Assembly (NCBI RefSeq): GCF_047663525.1
Contig: NC_092590.1
Location: 18,102,001-18,166,000, forward strand
Length of the DNA: 64,000 bases
From: Anas platyrhynchos
Lineage: Eukaryota > Chordata > Aves > Anseriformes > Anatidae
Direction of reading: 5' to 3'
Part shown: piece by piece, positions 11,901-23,507 of the stretch
Layout: the number at the start of each line of letters is the position of its first letter
Numbering within the stretch: position 1 is the first letter of the stretch
Notes under the pieces: model-generated
Databases searched by the model: none
What the model was told of the DNA's origin: nothing
Seen by the model: the letters and a program-made list of their open reading frames with translations, nothing else
Program-made: the position numbers and the translations under genes

Positions 11901-14900
11901 ACTCAGGTTATTTCATGAAGTGGTTGTTGTTTATCTGTTTATATTTTGCGTAATCCCCAATGGATGTTTCTTCTGATAATGCATACGTTTTCCCTCAGAA
12001 CTCAAATGAGCGTCTACAATATCCTTCACTAGGGTGTTCCACAGGCCTGCTAGTCACCGGGTTGAAGAAGCCCTTTCTTGGATTGTTTAGCACCTGCCTC
12101 CTCGTAGTTTAATTTGATGGCCCCAAGTTCTTGCTTCAGAAAAGGGAGTCAAGTTGGTTTTTGTCTGATGTTGAGTTGTTTGGAGAAGAGGGTTGCTCCC
12201 ATTGTTCTCCATATCTCACAAATTCCTCCTTTTTTTTTTTTCCCAACGCTGAAAAATCCCCACCCATTTGGTCTTTGCATACAGGAGTTGTTCCACACAT
12301 GCAGTTATCCACATCACTTCCTTTGAAGCTTTTCCAGTTCTACTGTCCTTGTCCCTGTCCCCCCACCTTTTTTTCCCTTCAGAACTGCACCCACTATTCC
12401 AGGTATGGGTGGAACATGGAATTCCAGAATGGTATAATGATTTTTCTCATTCTGTGTTCCTGTCCTAACAATCCTGAACACGTAATTTGCTTGTTTTGAC
12501 TGCTGCCAGGCGCTAACCTAGCGTTTTGTGGATCTGTCATCAACTGAAGAACTCAGTTGAGTGGTAATAGTGAACTTCATCAGGCCATGGCTCTGTATGT
12601 GAAGCTAGGATGGATTTTTCTCCTGCGTGTGTTGCTTTTCTTTCTGTAATAGGTGATCATTTTCTTTGTGATGAAAGACAGTCCTCTGATTTTGTAGCGA
12701 AACAGTGATGTGGCCTGTATGTCTCATGGGAAGATATGTTTGCCCCAAGTGTTGGACTAATTTATGAAAATTCTAAGTAGTCCCTAAAGAGTGGAAGGTA
12801 ATGTAAGTGAATTTTGCTGTGTCTCGAGTCATACTGAAATATCTTCAAAGTGTCTTTTTTTAAAGTGTATATTGCTAATGTAATTGAGGAGAGTTTCTTT
12901 TCTTCGGTTTATAAACCACTACTGAACTTCTAACTAATTGTAGGAGATTGAGCCGGAATGTGGAACCCAGCTTTGCCTTCTGTTCCCTCCTGATGAAAGT
13001 ATTGACTTGTATCAAGTCATTCATAAAATGAGGCACAAGAGAAGAATGCACTCACAGCCCCGATCAAGAGGACGCCCATCCCGTCGTGACCCCGTTCGGG
13101 ACGTGGGAAGGTTAGAAACGTTCTTTGGACTGATAATAGGCACATGTATCAGAATAACGTGATGGAGGAATGTGATTCGTCAAAGCTTTCCCTGCGATAA
13201 AGAAGAGAGAAAATCCTCAAATCAAGCTGCATGGACAAGTTTGTGGCTTCATTGAGGATTTCACATGGTTCCCCGGTCTGTCATTTTTCAAGAGGAAAAT
13301 GGGGATCTTTGCTTTTGCAGAAAAAAAAAAAAAAGCTCTTAAAGTGCTCTCTAGTTTAGACTAGATCATTTATTGAGATAATGCAACATGTAACACTAGC
13401 TGTAGGTAAGCTTGGATTTATTATGAGCAGGCTAGATGGAGAGAAGGAAATACTTATGTGCCAAAAATGCGTTAATATCTTGTAAAAGCCTTTTCTTTCA
13501 GGTGTGTCACTGGATAAGCCTTATCAAATATGGGACTTTAATAAGGATCACTTAAAATTTTGCAGAAGATGCCGCCTCATTTTGAGGATAAAATATTTAA
13601 GTTATTTTGATATTCAAGAGGAGCATTATTGGGACTGTTTCAAATTGTGTCACCGTGATGCTTTAACCCCATTGCCAAATATTCTCTAACATGTAACCAC
13701 TGAATTCACACATCTTGCTGAGCTTCTGAAAACAGTAGGTTCTTTCCAAAAGGGATCGAGTGGCCCTTGGAGACCCGGCAACAAACCAAACAGAATGGCT
13801 GTTGCTGTGTCTGTATATACAACCTTTCCAGATGCTGGCAGTACCTGTGGACTTAAAAGTATTTTAGAGGATCGACATGGTTATTGATCACTGCTATATG
13901 AACTTAACATCACTTTCCAGAAAAAAGGGGGTATAACTTGTTACAGAATTGGAGAAGTCTTTGCAAAGAACTGATATTAGCCCTTCTGCCAAACACCTTT
14001 TCCCTGTGTAGCCATTTTGCATACAGACTGATGTATGGTTTGGGCTGAAACCTTTGGTTGTTTCCTCTTTGTGGAAACGTCCTGTGGTAGGTACAGATAC
14101 CCAACAAGAGTCCCCTTTTCCTTGAGCTTAAAGGAAGGACACTCTAACGAGTAGGTAGGAGGAAACCTGGCAGCGCCCCCCTATTTTTGGCTTTAAAGGA
14201 CTGAACACCAAGATGGCTTGTGAAGTTAAGCTAAGAGGTTTCCAGTGCAATAAAGTATATACAAGTGAAGGTTTTGCAATGGACTGCAAACTATACATAT
14301 AACACCACCACACCTTCTCAAGCCTGCCAGGGCCTCCATTTATGTATGTGGCTTACAGCTTAAAGTCAGTAGTTGGACTACTATATGAACTGTTTCTATC
14401 ATAATTTATACCGGTCGTAAATGCACTCTCAAAACTACAAGAAAGCGGTATGTTTATTCTTTACACCAGCTTCTATTTTTCTTGATCTGATTTTGCTGTA
14501 GATGCAACTGCTTTGTTTTTTGGGCTTTTTGCTCATAGTAAAGAATCTGCTTTTGTTTTAAAGAGCTTAGTAACTGGGTATGGTGGGCTTTAAAAACTGA
14601 AGTTGGGAAGGGGGAGGAGAAACTACTTATAAAATTAAGAGAAAGCTGTGTGAGCTCATTACTCAGTAAGCAAGTTGCACAGTAATTAAGCATTATAAGA
14701 AAGTGTCAATTTCATGTCTTTGTCATAAGGAATTACATTGCTGATGGGGGGTTGGGGATTGGATTGTAGCTGATTTGTATTTAGAAACACCTTTATGTTA
14801 GCATTGAAGTCTCCCATTAATGTTTATGTACCTTGATAGAGAAACATTAGCAACCAGTTTCCAGTTCTTTTTTTAAGCATAGTTCTCTATTAAACATAAC

Positions 14901-17900
14901 AGCAATGGGAATGTACATGTTTTATGAACAGACTGCCTTCCTGAGAGTGAGATTCTTAAAGATACCATCTCTTCCATAAGGAAACTATTCTGTATTAAAA
15001 AGCCCTAATTAATTATCAGGAAGTTTAAACGTTCTTAAACTTTCTGTAAAAGGCACTGATACATTACTGGTAAATTGCTTAGAACAGAGTTTGTTAGAAA
15101 TAATATTATTGGACTACAAAGCTAGCCAAGCTGCAGTGAAAACCAATTTCACAATAGCATGCACGGTTTTATTTATAAATGTTATGCAAATAGACCTCTT
15201 ATAGAATTCTTTACCCCATAGTTAGTGAAGTAATGTCCGTGCCTTTTGACTGTAATGGTATATTTTACCGTTTATTTTAACTGTATGCAGTAATGTAAAC
15301 TCTGTTGTCCAATAGGTTGGTTCAAAATGTAATGTGAAAGTATAATGCTAAAGCCTACGTCTGAATTTGTTTCAGACAAGTCTGTTCCCTTTTGTTTGTT
15401 ACAAAGGTGCTGTTGGTAGAGTTTCTTCCATCACTACCAAAGCACCTGTAACCAAAAGCTAACAGGAGGGTATTTAATCAGGCTGTTGTATGTAATTATT
15501 TGAGTTCAAACTTAAAGCTTTAGAATGATTTGAAGCAGATGAAGTTCAGAATGGATAAATGGAGAACCTGGGCAGCTCAAGCTATTCCTTTGAGGTATTC
15601 TGCTGTGTCGAATGCTCCAAGCAATCTTGTTTAATTTCTGATATCTAATTTGTATAGGCGTCGACCAGAAGATTATGATATTCATAACAGCAGAAAGAAA
15701 CCAAGGATTGACTATCCCCCTGAGTTTCACCAAAGACCAGGTTAATATCTTACCATGAAGATTTGTGTGCACCAATTCACAAGTGTTTTCTCTAGTGCAT
15801 CCTCGTGAATTTTGAAAGTAAACTTTTGATATGGTTGGGGTATAAAAATGGAACTTGTCCTGAGTGCTGCCTGCTGGTTCAACCCACTTCTTGCCAGAGT
15901 TTAGTGGCACTAAGCTTCACTGCTTTGAGAGAAATGAGTTAATTTAAACCGAGCCCTTTCAAGAATCTCAGAATTGTGGAAATTGTCTCAAAAACTTTAT
16001 TAATGTGGTTAGTTGAAATGCCTGCCAGTCACTAGGATTTGCTTGGCCTACTTGCAAGTGCAGTAATCATCAAATTAAAATGTTTATCAGAAATTTTCTA
16101 CTAGGAAAGTTAGCTGAGATAGACATTCATTTGTGTTTTCAGATATTTTTTTTTTATGAGTTGGATATGAGGAAGGGAATGGGAGCATTGTATTTTACAA
16201 GAGGCTCTAATGATGGGTTTGGGAAAAGAATTTTGCTGTTTTCTAGAAAGATGTTCACAATGGTAATGCAACAACAATGCTCATAATATTGGAGATTCTT
16301 TTTCTGAAAGCAAATAATACAAAATGGTTGGTTGTAAACTACAAAGACTTGCTTCATTAGTGTTAGAAATATAAATTCCATTATTTCAGTAGTAGATTTC
16401 TAAATCTTTCTTAAGAATATGCCTTTATCTGTCCAGCTTGACTGCAAAGTTAGCATCCTTTGATGCAAAAAGTATGTTGTTGCTGCTCCCTGTCTTTCCA
16501 AGATTTAGAGTACAGAACAAAATTTTAAGAACTAATGAAGTTCAAAACCATTGTTCTATTAGCAGCATAGGCACGCCTGGTGTTTTGTACCATTTTGCTG
16601 AGCTGTGAGAAGTTTACTTCTTGGAATTTACTAAAGCTGTAGTAATTCTTTGTCCTGGACTGCTTTTCCAGATGGTTTTACCTTGTTTTTAAGTTTCTGT
16701 TTAACTTTGTATTCAAAACCTAGGAAATCAGCTTTGAATGGTGGTACTCTGGGCAACTGTACTGAATGCATGGTTAATAAGTAGCAGCGGCCATGGGTTG
16801 ACTGTCAGGGCACAATACCCTTCAAGCATGAGGGCAGTTTGAGTTAGAAAGAAATTTGTCTTTGCACAGATTTCCCCTTCCATATTTGTACTGTGTGCAA
16901 GCTTCTGTGAGTGTGTATGAAAAAATATATATATATATATATGCACACACGTTTTATATATATGTATTTTTATTACTATACTATTTTTCTTTACTGTCTA
17001 CAAGAAATTGTAAGTTTGAGATTTTGAAGCTGAATACAACAGGCATTACACTGTGTGCCAGCTACCAAATTGTAACAAGTACTACAAAATGGAAGGGTAG
17101 ATTTTAATAAGTATATTTTTTAAAACTGTTATAATGAGATGGTAAATTAAATTAACACTGCTTGATGTTTGAACAGGGTATATAAAGGATCCCAGGTATC
17201 CTGAAGTAGACAGGTAAGGTGTGTTCATGCTGTTTACTTTATGTCCTGGTAACTTGTCTGTGTGGATAACTTGGATTTAGTTCTGCAAATTTTTATTCCC
17301 AACAGACGATTTTCAGGAGTTCGACGGGATGTGTTTTTAAATGGGGTAAGTTGGTGCATGTTGATCTTGTGGGAACTCTTTATATTCAGCTTTCAGCACT
17401 TCCAAAGAACACCCACCACAAATATTAATATCACTGTCTTTCATTTTAGTCCTACAATGATTACGTGAGAGAATTCCACAACATGGGACCACCACCACCG
17501 TGGCAAGGAATGGTTTGTGTCTTGTTCAACTCCATTTTTTTCTACAAAATATGGCTTTTCTGTTCCCCACTACAGGAGCCTAGTATATCTGAACTGTGCC
17601 CAACTCTTTGCTTTTCCTAAAATTTATCTTTTCTGTAATTGCGTAAAATTTTAAGGAAGAAAAATTACTTATCGAGTATTATCTTGTATTTTTATTTTGC
17701 TCTCAGCAATAGTCCCTCATTCTAGTAAGTAGTACAGCAGCAAGAATCTGTGTTGGCTTGAACCTAGAAGGAACAGAAGGCTCTGAGGAAATAGCAGATC
17801 CTTTCTATAGCCCGCACAGGAGGGTGTTACCAAATTCTGTATTCAGCTAAAGATTCACAGTAATTGGCTTTCTTTCAGACAGCAAATGCATCAAAGAGGT

Positions 17901-20194
17901 GGACTTGCTGCAGTCTCACAGATTGGGTTGGTGTGCTCAAGTGTTATGCAGTGGCTTGCTTTTGGCTATGTCAGTGAAGCATGAAGCAAAGCAGCAGGCT
18001 GTACTGAATAGTGTAATCCAAATAAGCCATGTCATGTGGCAGCCTCCACTGAAATGCACTTTTTTCCCAGTCAAATAAACGCGTATGTGTGCACGTTACC
18101 TATGTTGAATTTAAGTACAAGCAAAATACCAGTTACAGTCATTTGTGGTTTCCTCCTTCTGTGAGGAGGAATAGTCACTAATTAGTTATTTTGGTTATAT
18201 TTTGTTATTCTGGCTCTGAGTTGTGTCATGATTTCAGGTAACTATAACAAGCTTTCTGGCTCTTGTTGTGTATATTGTGAATGAGCAACAGGCTGTGCCA
18301 GGTGTAGAGATGCCATTACTGCCCCTCATTTTTCTCAGCTGTAACACAGCTCTCATTTGCCATAATTGAAGGAGATCAGCAAATTTTTCAGACTGGGAGG
18401 AAAATGTTTTTTTCAAACCCAGGTAAACCTAGAGATGCTCCCATAATTTCTCCCTGCCCATCCCCATTCTGCATGATGGCCAAGTAGTCATCTTAAAATC
18501 CATAACTTCTACCTACTTCATTTATGAGCAGCGATGCAAGCAAAAATGCTTTAGTAATATCTGAAAGAAAGACCTTACTGATTAAAAAGATGGAAGAGAA
18601 GCCAAGAGATGATTTGATTAAAAAATAATAATAATAACTAAAAGAATCTGCTAGTCTTTTGTTAAATAGTTTGTCTTGCAGAGTAAGCTTGTTCACTTAA
18701 AATAGGATATACCAATAAGGAATGGCACCAGAAAGCCTCATTTCTGTGAGAATTTATGGGTTTGGTCAAAAAATCATATTCCATATGCATAGATCATTAA
18801 TAAGAATTTGCAAAATGAAGTTGCAAAATTTCACCTATAGCATCACGTTGAGGCAGGTATTTGGGTCTGGGGAGGATGTTGGCCAAACTTGTAAAAAAAA
18901 AAAAAAAAAAAGCAATGATATGGTCTGTCATTGATTTTTGACAGTAAAGCATAAAGCATGTTCTGCTATACAGTTAGGAGGCTGTGATCAGATTTAGATG
19001 CCTGTGTTAAGTTGTTTCCACCTGAATGAAAGTAACCTCTGCTCTTAATTCCCAGCACTAAGCCTTGGGTACATACCTTTGTTTTAGAACATTCAACACA
19101 TTTTATGTAACTCTCTTGTAGCCACCGTATCCAGGCATGGAGCAGCCACCACACCACCCTTATTATCAGCACCATGCACCTCCACCTCAAGCTCACCCGC
19201 CATACTCAGGACATCATCCTGTACCACACGAAGCAAGATACAGAGACAAACGAGTAGTAAGTGTCCACAGAGTCGGGGGAGACGAGCCTGCAGGCTGGAG
19301 TAGGAATAGGAGGAATTTGGAGTACAGGTGTAGCCTGGGACTTGTTGACTTTGAAAATACAGATTTTTAAAGTGCAGTTTAGTTTTTCTTGGAAAGGTCA
19401 GTCATGTAGATTGGCTAGGTATTTCCAGCATCTTTGAAAAGCCTCTCTCCCCCAGGTGATACTGTGCAGAATTACCAGAATGTGGTCTTGAAATGAATTG
19501 TTTGCTTCAAGTGGCATCTGGTTGTCAAGCTGTGAAGCTTTTTTCCTGCTGAAGCCCAGTTTGAATAAGGATGTGGCCTTATGTCACTTCTTGCAAATTA
19601 CTTTCTCTTCAGTAGCAGAAAAGTTTGAATCTTATAACTTTTATGGGCACATCAATAAAAAGATCAAACTGATGAACTACTTCTGTTAGCTGACCTTGAC
19701 AACTGCTTTGCTTTCTCTTGCGTTTGAACCTGGCATTTGAACATATTTTACAATTTACATATTTTCTACTTTGTGCACAGTAGAATCATGGATCTATTGT
19801 GTTTCCCTGAGGATGAGAAACTTCATGCATGCTGGACATATACCTATATGTCTATAAATATATATACTTAGACTGGGCTTTCCAAAGAGTTACAGCTAAT
19901 CCTGTGGATAAGGGCAGGGAGGGGATTTTCATCTGGAAAAGAAAAGAAACAACTGTCCTTTCATCACAGCACGACTATGACATGAGAGTGGACGACTTTC
20001 TCCGCCGCACACAAGCAGTTGTCAGCGGTCGGAGAAGCAGGCCTCGGGAGAGGGACCGAGAGCGGGAACGGGACCGTCCTAGAGATAACAGAAGAGACAG
20101 AGAACGGGACAGAGGCCGCGATCGGGAAAGGGAGAGAGAGAGGATTTGTGACCGGGACAGAGACAGAGGTGAAAGAGGTAGATACCGAAGATAA
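2967..20194 (+). CDS. YTHDC1: YTH domain-containing protein 1, nuclear m6A reader (5' partial, spliced)
   Basis: Binds N6-methyladenosine in nuclear RNA and influences splicing, export and chromatin-linked RNA decay. Coding exons: 2967-3068, 3698-4026, 4158-4506, 5849-5938, 6454-6507, 7114-7208, 9706-9814, 9915-10032, 10996-11080, 12944-13110, 15658-15740, 17177-17213, 17306-17345, 17450-17512, 19122-19256, 19970-20194. All are flanked by AG/GT and join in one frame (2 + 693 codons, TAA at 20192), against 727 residues in human. In order: a Lys/Ser-rich N-terminus ([19 protein letters not shown]), a Glu/Asp tract in the exon ending at 4506, the YTH domain across the exons at 7114-13110, a Pro/His-rich segment ([18 protein letters not shown]), and an Arg/Asp/Glu repeat tail ending RGRYRR. 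The cage tryptophans are visible in GVWSTLP and IHWVLPAGM, with SNNHENV ahead of them. The Glu-rich tract is shorter than in mammals. The identity is secure; the N-terminal exon is missing only because the window starts inside the gene. Confidence 0.97.
10620..10725 (-). mobile_element. Old CR1 LINE fragment in YTHDC1 intron
   Basis: The stretch with GGAAAGGACTGTAGG, then ACTCCAACC, then CTCAAAGAGGGTCTAGCTTC follows the order of the CR1 3' region read on its antisense strand, with many mismatches. The ends are approximate. It looks old and has no coding capacity. Confidence 0.5.
11376..11401. repeat. Perfect 26-bp palindrome in YTHDC1 intron
   Basis: The left arm AACACCAGTTTTT is followed at once by its exact reverse complement AAAAACTGGTGTT, with no spacer. 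It sits about 300 bases downstream of the donor at 11081. The function is unknown. Confidence 0.9.
12000..12600 (-). mobile_element. Ancient LINE (CR1/L3-like) fragment in YTHDC1 intron
   Basis: The text running from a 'tttgatggccccaagttctt' block to 'caggtatgggtggaacatgg', then 'gtataatgattttt' and 'ttgcttgttttgactgctgc', keeps the order of a very old amniote CR1/L3-type LINE read antisense. It is heavily diverged and broken by a T run at about 12230. The boundaries and exact family are uncertain. An old exapted non-coding segment is possible, but nothing here shows it. Confidence 0.4.
13111..15657 (+). other. YTHDC1: Long YTHDC1 intron after the YTH-domain exons, with a candidate intronic poly(A) signal
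   Basis: This 2.5 kb intron separates the end of the YTH-domain region from the exon starting RRRPEDYD. Retention adds a short tail and then stops. An AATAAA lies at 14249-14254, so a shortened transcript ending here is possible in principle. No other gene is seen inside. Confidence 0.45.
13209..13262 (+). other. Imperfect intronic hairpin about 100 nt after the YTHDC1 exon at 12944-13110
   Basis: The left arm 13209-13227 (GAAAATCCTCAAATCAAGC) pairs with the right arm 13246-13262 (GCTTCATTGAGGATTTC), with one or two bulges and a loop of about 18 nt. The size is like a small pre-miRNA or a splicing-regulatory stem. The role is not established. Confidence 0.55.
16924..16965. repeat. (AT)n-rich microsatellite
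   Basis: An alternating AT run followed by a TATATA-rich stretch, inside a YTHDC1 intron. Confidence 0.85.
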
Positions 20195-20930
20195 TCTATC
20201 TGGAACCAGTGCTCACTTGAAACAAAAAAGCTTGTATTTTTTTGTGTGTTTACAAGTAGTATATTTTATTTCCAGCTGTCTACTTAAAGTTCGTTGTGTA
20301 GAAGGATTTATAATGACCCTCTTTATTCCAAGCATGCAGTGAACTATGAACTGGAAAAACTCAGATCAGCCAAACATTGAATACGCAAAGCTGACACAAC
20401 TTGACATTTCTATCGGAGCAGAATGGGAAACAGATAAGAATGTAGATATTGATTAATTCTCAATAAGTGTTCATTTACTTAGTGACTTCATTCTAGGTTT
20501 TTGAATACTGATGGAAAACTGCCATATTTTTTTTGCTTTGATGTTTCCTTCCTGTAGTTTCACATGGTTCAGTGGGAGAATGCTGCTATCAAGTATGCAA
20601 ATATTGAAGTATGATTTTTGACTGTATGGCAGTGTTGTAGCAGCCTATTTTTTTTCTTCTGGTTTTTAACTCTGTCTGTAAAGTCGTGTTTTTTCAGTCT
20701 TCAGTAATGAAAGCAATATTAAGAAGACACTATTGATACCTAATTTTTAACCTTTTTTAAAAAATCTTCCCATGTTCAGTAACATTTGGTCAACTCTCTT
20801 GTCTAGTCTCCTTCCAAAATGTACACATTGCTTGGAATGTTCACAACCTGCGCGTGTGGAACCAGAAAATATTGCTGTATTCTACATTGCTACCATTTTT
20901 TATATAAAAATAAATTGGTAATTATTGAAA
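20195..20930 (+). other. YTHDC1: YTHDC1 3'UTR, proximal part
   Basis: The stretch directly follows the TAA at 20192. It is AT-rich with several T runs. It reaches an AATAAA at 20909-20914, the likeliest main poly(A) signal. Confidence 0.7.
20909..20914 (+). terminator. Candidate YTHDC1 poly(A) signal
   Basis: AATAAA about 715 bases after the stop codon. Further AATAAA copies at 21186-21191 and 22205-22210 could serve longer transcripts. Confidence 0.55.
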
Positions 20931-22340
20931 TGATTAAAACTCCAGATCAGGTTTCTTGGTCTTCTAAGCTTGCCAGTTTTGATGAGCTCTGGCAGTTCTA
21001 GGAAGGTATTTGTGTTCAAAAATAGTTTAAAGGTGCTTGCAATGAGTGAAATTAATCCAGAAGCACGAATTTAGTAAAAGGACTGCTGCAATAAAAAATA
21101 ACTGCTTTTCTGTTTCCACAATGAAGTAGTCAACTTACGTAGCTCTAGCTGATCAGAGTTATTAAGGCCTTGCATGTTTTAACTTAATAAAATGATCCTC
21201 AAGGCTGTCTTCAGCCATAATCATACCTGTCTACCAAGGGTGCATTAGTCCTGTAAGGTCCAGACTCTCCTCATGTCATCTTTATAGCGATTACTGCATC
21301 ACTTGTTTGTCTTAAATAGGAACTATTTGAAGCTAAATGCCAATGGTGTAAAACTGTGAAGCAAGAAAAGTAAAACTTGAAGTGTACGCTGTTCAGTTTC
21401 TGCAGCATTTTCCTAGTTCTCAAAACCTCTATGCATTAACTACGTGGACTTTTTTGTAACCTTTCTTCAGTACTTTCTGCAGAATCTTCTATGTAACAAA
21501 GCCAAATTGCAGCACACGCTTGGGAGTCCTCCAACTCCACAGCACTAAATTCTGCAGCTCTGTTTTAATAAACTGCAATATAGGATTCAGTGTTTCCATG
21601 ATTGCCACACTGTGCTGTCTTCTTAGAACTGACAGTATTTTGGGCTTTGCAGATTTTAGTCTACACAGATATAGCAAACATGAGCAAAAACTCTGACTTC
21701 CATCGTGGAAACATGTTCAGCTTCTTGTATTAAAAAAAAAGTTTAACTCCCTCAAAACAATGTTTTGCAGTGAGGATTAGATTAACATGTCAAATTCAGT
21801 ATGCTTTAACTCTTTAAAATTCAGGTTAGGTAAGCTAAATTGCTCTCACTAAGTCATTCAAAAGTACTTCTTCAAAGTACAGAGCCCTGTATTTCCCACG
21901 TCCTTCGTTAGTCCTACTGTCAGCACAAAGTTAGGAGTCTTGCTGGCCTTACTGGAAAAGACCTGACATCCTCAGGCAATCTTCTGCTGGCAAAAGCTGG
22001 GTGATGAGGGCTGTTATTGATGAAGTACAGTGGAGCTGAACCTAGGGACTTTACTGAGCAGTTGTAGTCAGTTTTGTGATATGGGGCCTGAATGTCATGC
22101 TGTTCTGCATTCTCTTCACTGTTACATATATCTGCGCATCTCATCGTGATCATAGGAGGAGTTTACCAGAATATGCTGGGTTCTAAGTTACTACAAGAAA
22201 CATTAATAAAAGCGGTATTGTTCTAACCACTCTACTTTGGGAAACAATTCACTTGCACTTCTGTGAGGGTTTTTTTATGAAGAGGTTTTAGCAGAGCTGA
22301 AGCTGTTAACAAAAAAGCCAATGAAAAAGTTAATATAATG
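20931..22340. other. Convergent 3' end region between YTHDC1 and the UGT locus
   Basis: There is no ORF of note and no recognised repeat. It holds the distal plus-strand AATAAA signals and ends just before the minus-strand UGT poly(A) signal, so it may be distal YTHDC1 3'UTR. Confidence 0.5.
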
Positions 22341-22348
22341 TAGGGAAT

Positions 22349-23507
22349 TTTATTATATGAAGATAACATATTCTCGGTCTATTTCATTTTCAAACAAATC
22401 TGCAGCATCCAGAACGCAACAAATGTCAGTTAAAATTGGGGCAAATTCTTAAGTACACTGGTACAACAGTGGAATAACCTCACCTTGAACAGGAGACCTG
22501 AAGTATCATCAGTTTAATAGCCTTCCATCAGTAGGGACTTCTTAAATAATTTCAGGAGTGCAGCATTTAAGACTATTCTATCTGAGCCGAGGGCAGCATT
22601 ATTTTCCCACCAGTACTTCAGGCAAGGCAGGTGTTCCTATATGTTCCTGCACCGTTCCTACGTGCGACTTTACTTCTAAGTTCCACCTCTGAGGGTTTTC
22701 CTGGATTTATCAGTGAGTGTGGCTTGCTTAGAGGATCTTGGGGGTTAAGATGACAGGTGGAAGTTATTTTCACGCTCCTGTACTGTTGCAGAACGATAGC
22801 CTGTGCAGCAGGACTCTAAGCATGTTGGATGGAAAAACAAGATGGTTCTTTGAGGAAAGAAAGCCGTTTCTGTGCTGTTTTTAGGGCTTGTATATGTTCC
22901 TGTCTCCCCTCAGTCACTGAGTAGTCAGTGCATTTGTAAAAAGTGATGATAAAGCCTTCACCAGTTTCCTGCAGCTCTTAATTTTTTATGACCTTAGCTA
23001 GCCATTCAGATGGGTCTTTTTTTCAGGATCTTGCGACCTTGGCTTCACTGTCCAATCTGGAAAGAGCTTTTCTGACAGGAGAGACATTTTGGTTTCGAAT
23101 TACCAAATACAGATATTACAGGGAAGGTCTGAGATAGGCTAAGAAAACTTAGTTTAAGTTAAGAGACCACAAGAGGTCAGGAGGGCTGAATTTATCAAGA
23201 GTACCAAATTGAATGGACAAGTTAGAGCGGCAATTACCGTTTTAAGAACCCTGTGTGATAACTAACAGCATCCCAAAGGATTAAGCATTTATAATTCGAC
23301 TTTACTGAGGCCAGAAGGAATTTACTCGCTAAGCAAGCAACTCTGCCCTGTAACTGTTTTTTATCATGACCCAGTTCAGTGAGGTGCTTTGTGATACGCC
23401 CAGCATAAAGCGTATCCTAATAATTCTATTTACCGAGGAATATGAATAAATGCCTTGCTGAGTCAGCAGCATGTAAGGAAGAAAGAGGGTTGATGGGAAC
23501 AGCACAA
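22349..23507 (-). other. UGT2A1: 3'UTR of the UGT locus
   Basis: The stretch runs downstream (minus strand) of the UGT stop at 23508-23510 to the first AATAAA on that strand, read as TTTATT at 22349-22354. A weaker ATTAAA lies near 22513. It gives a UTR of about 1.15 kb. Confidence 0.55.
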
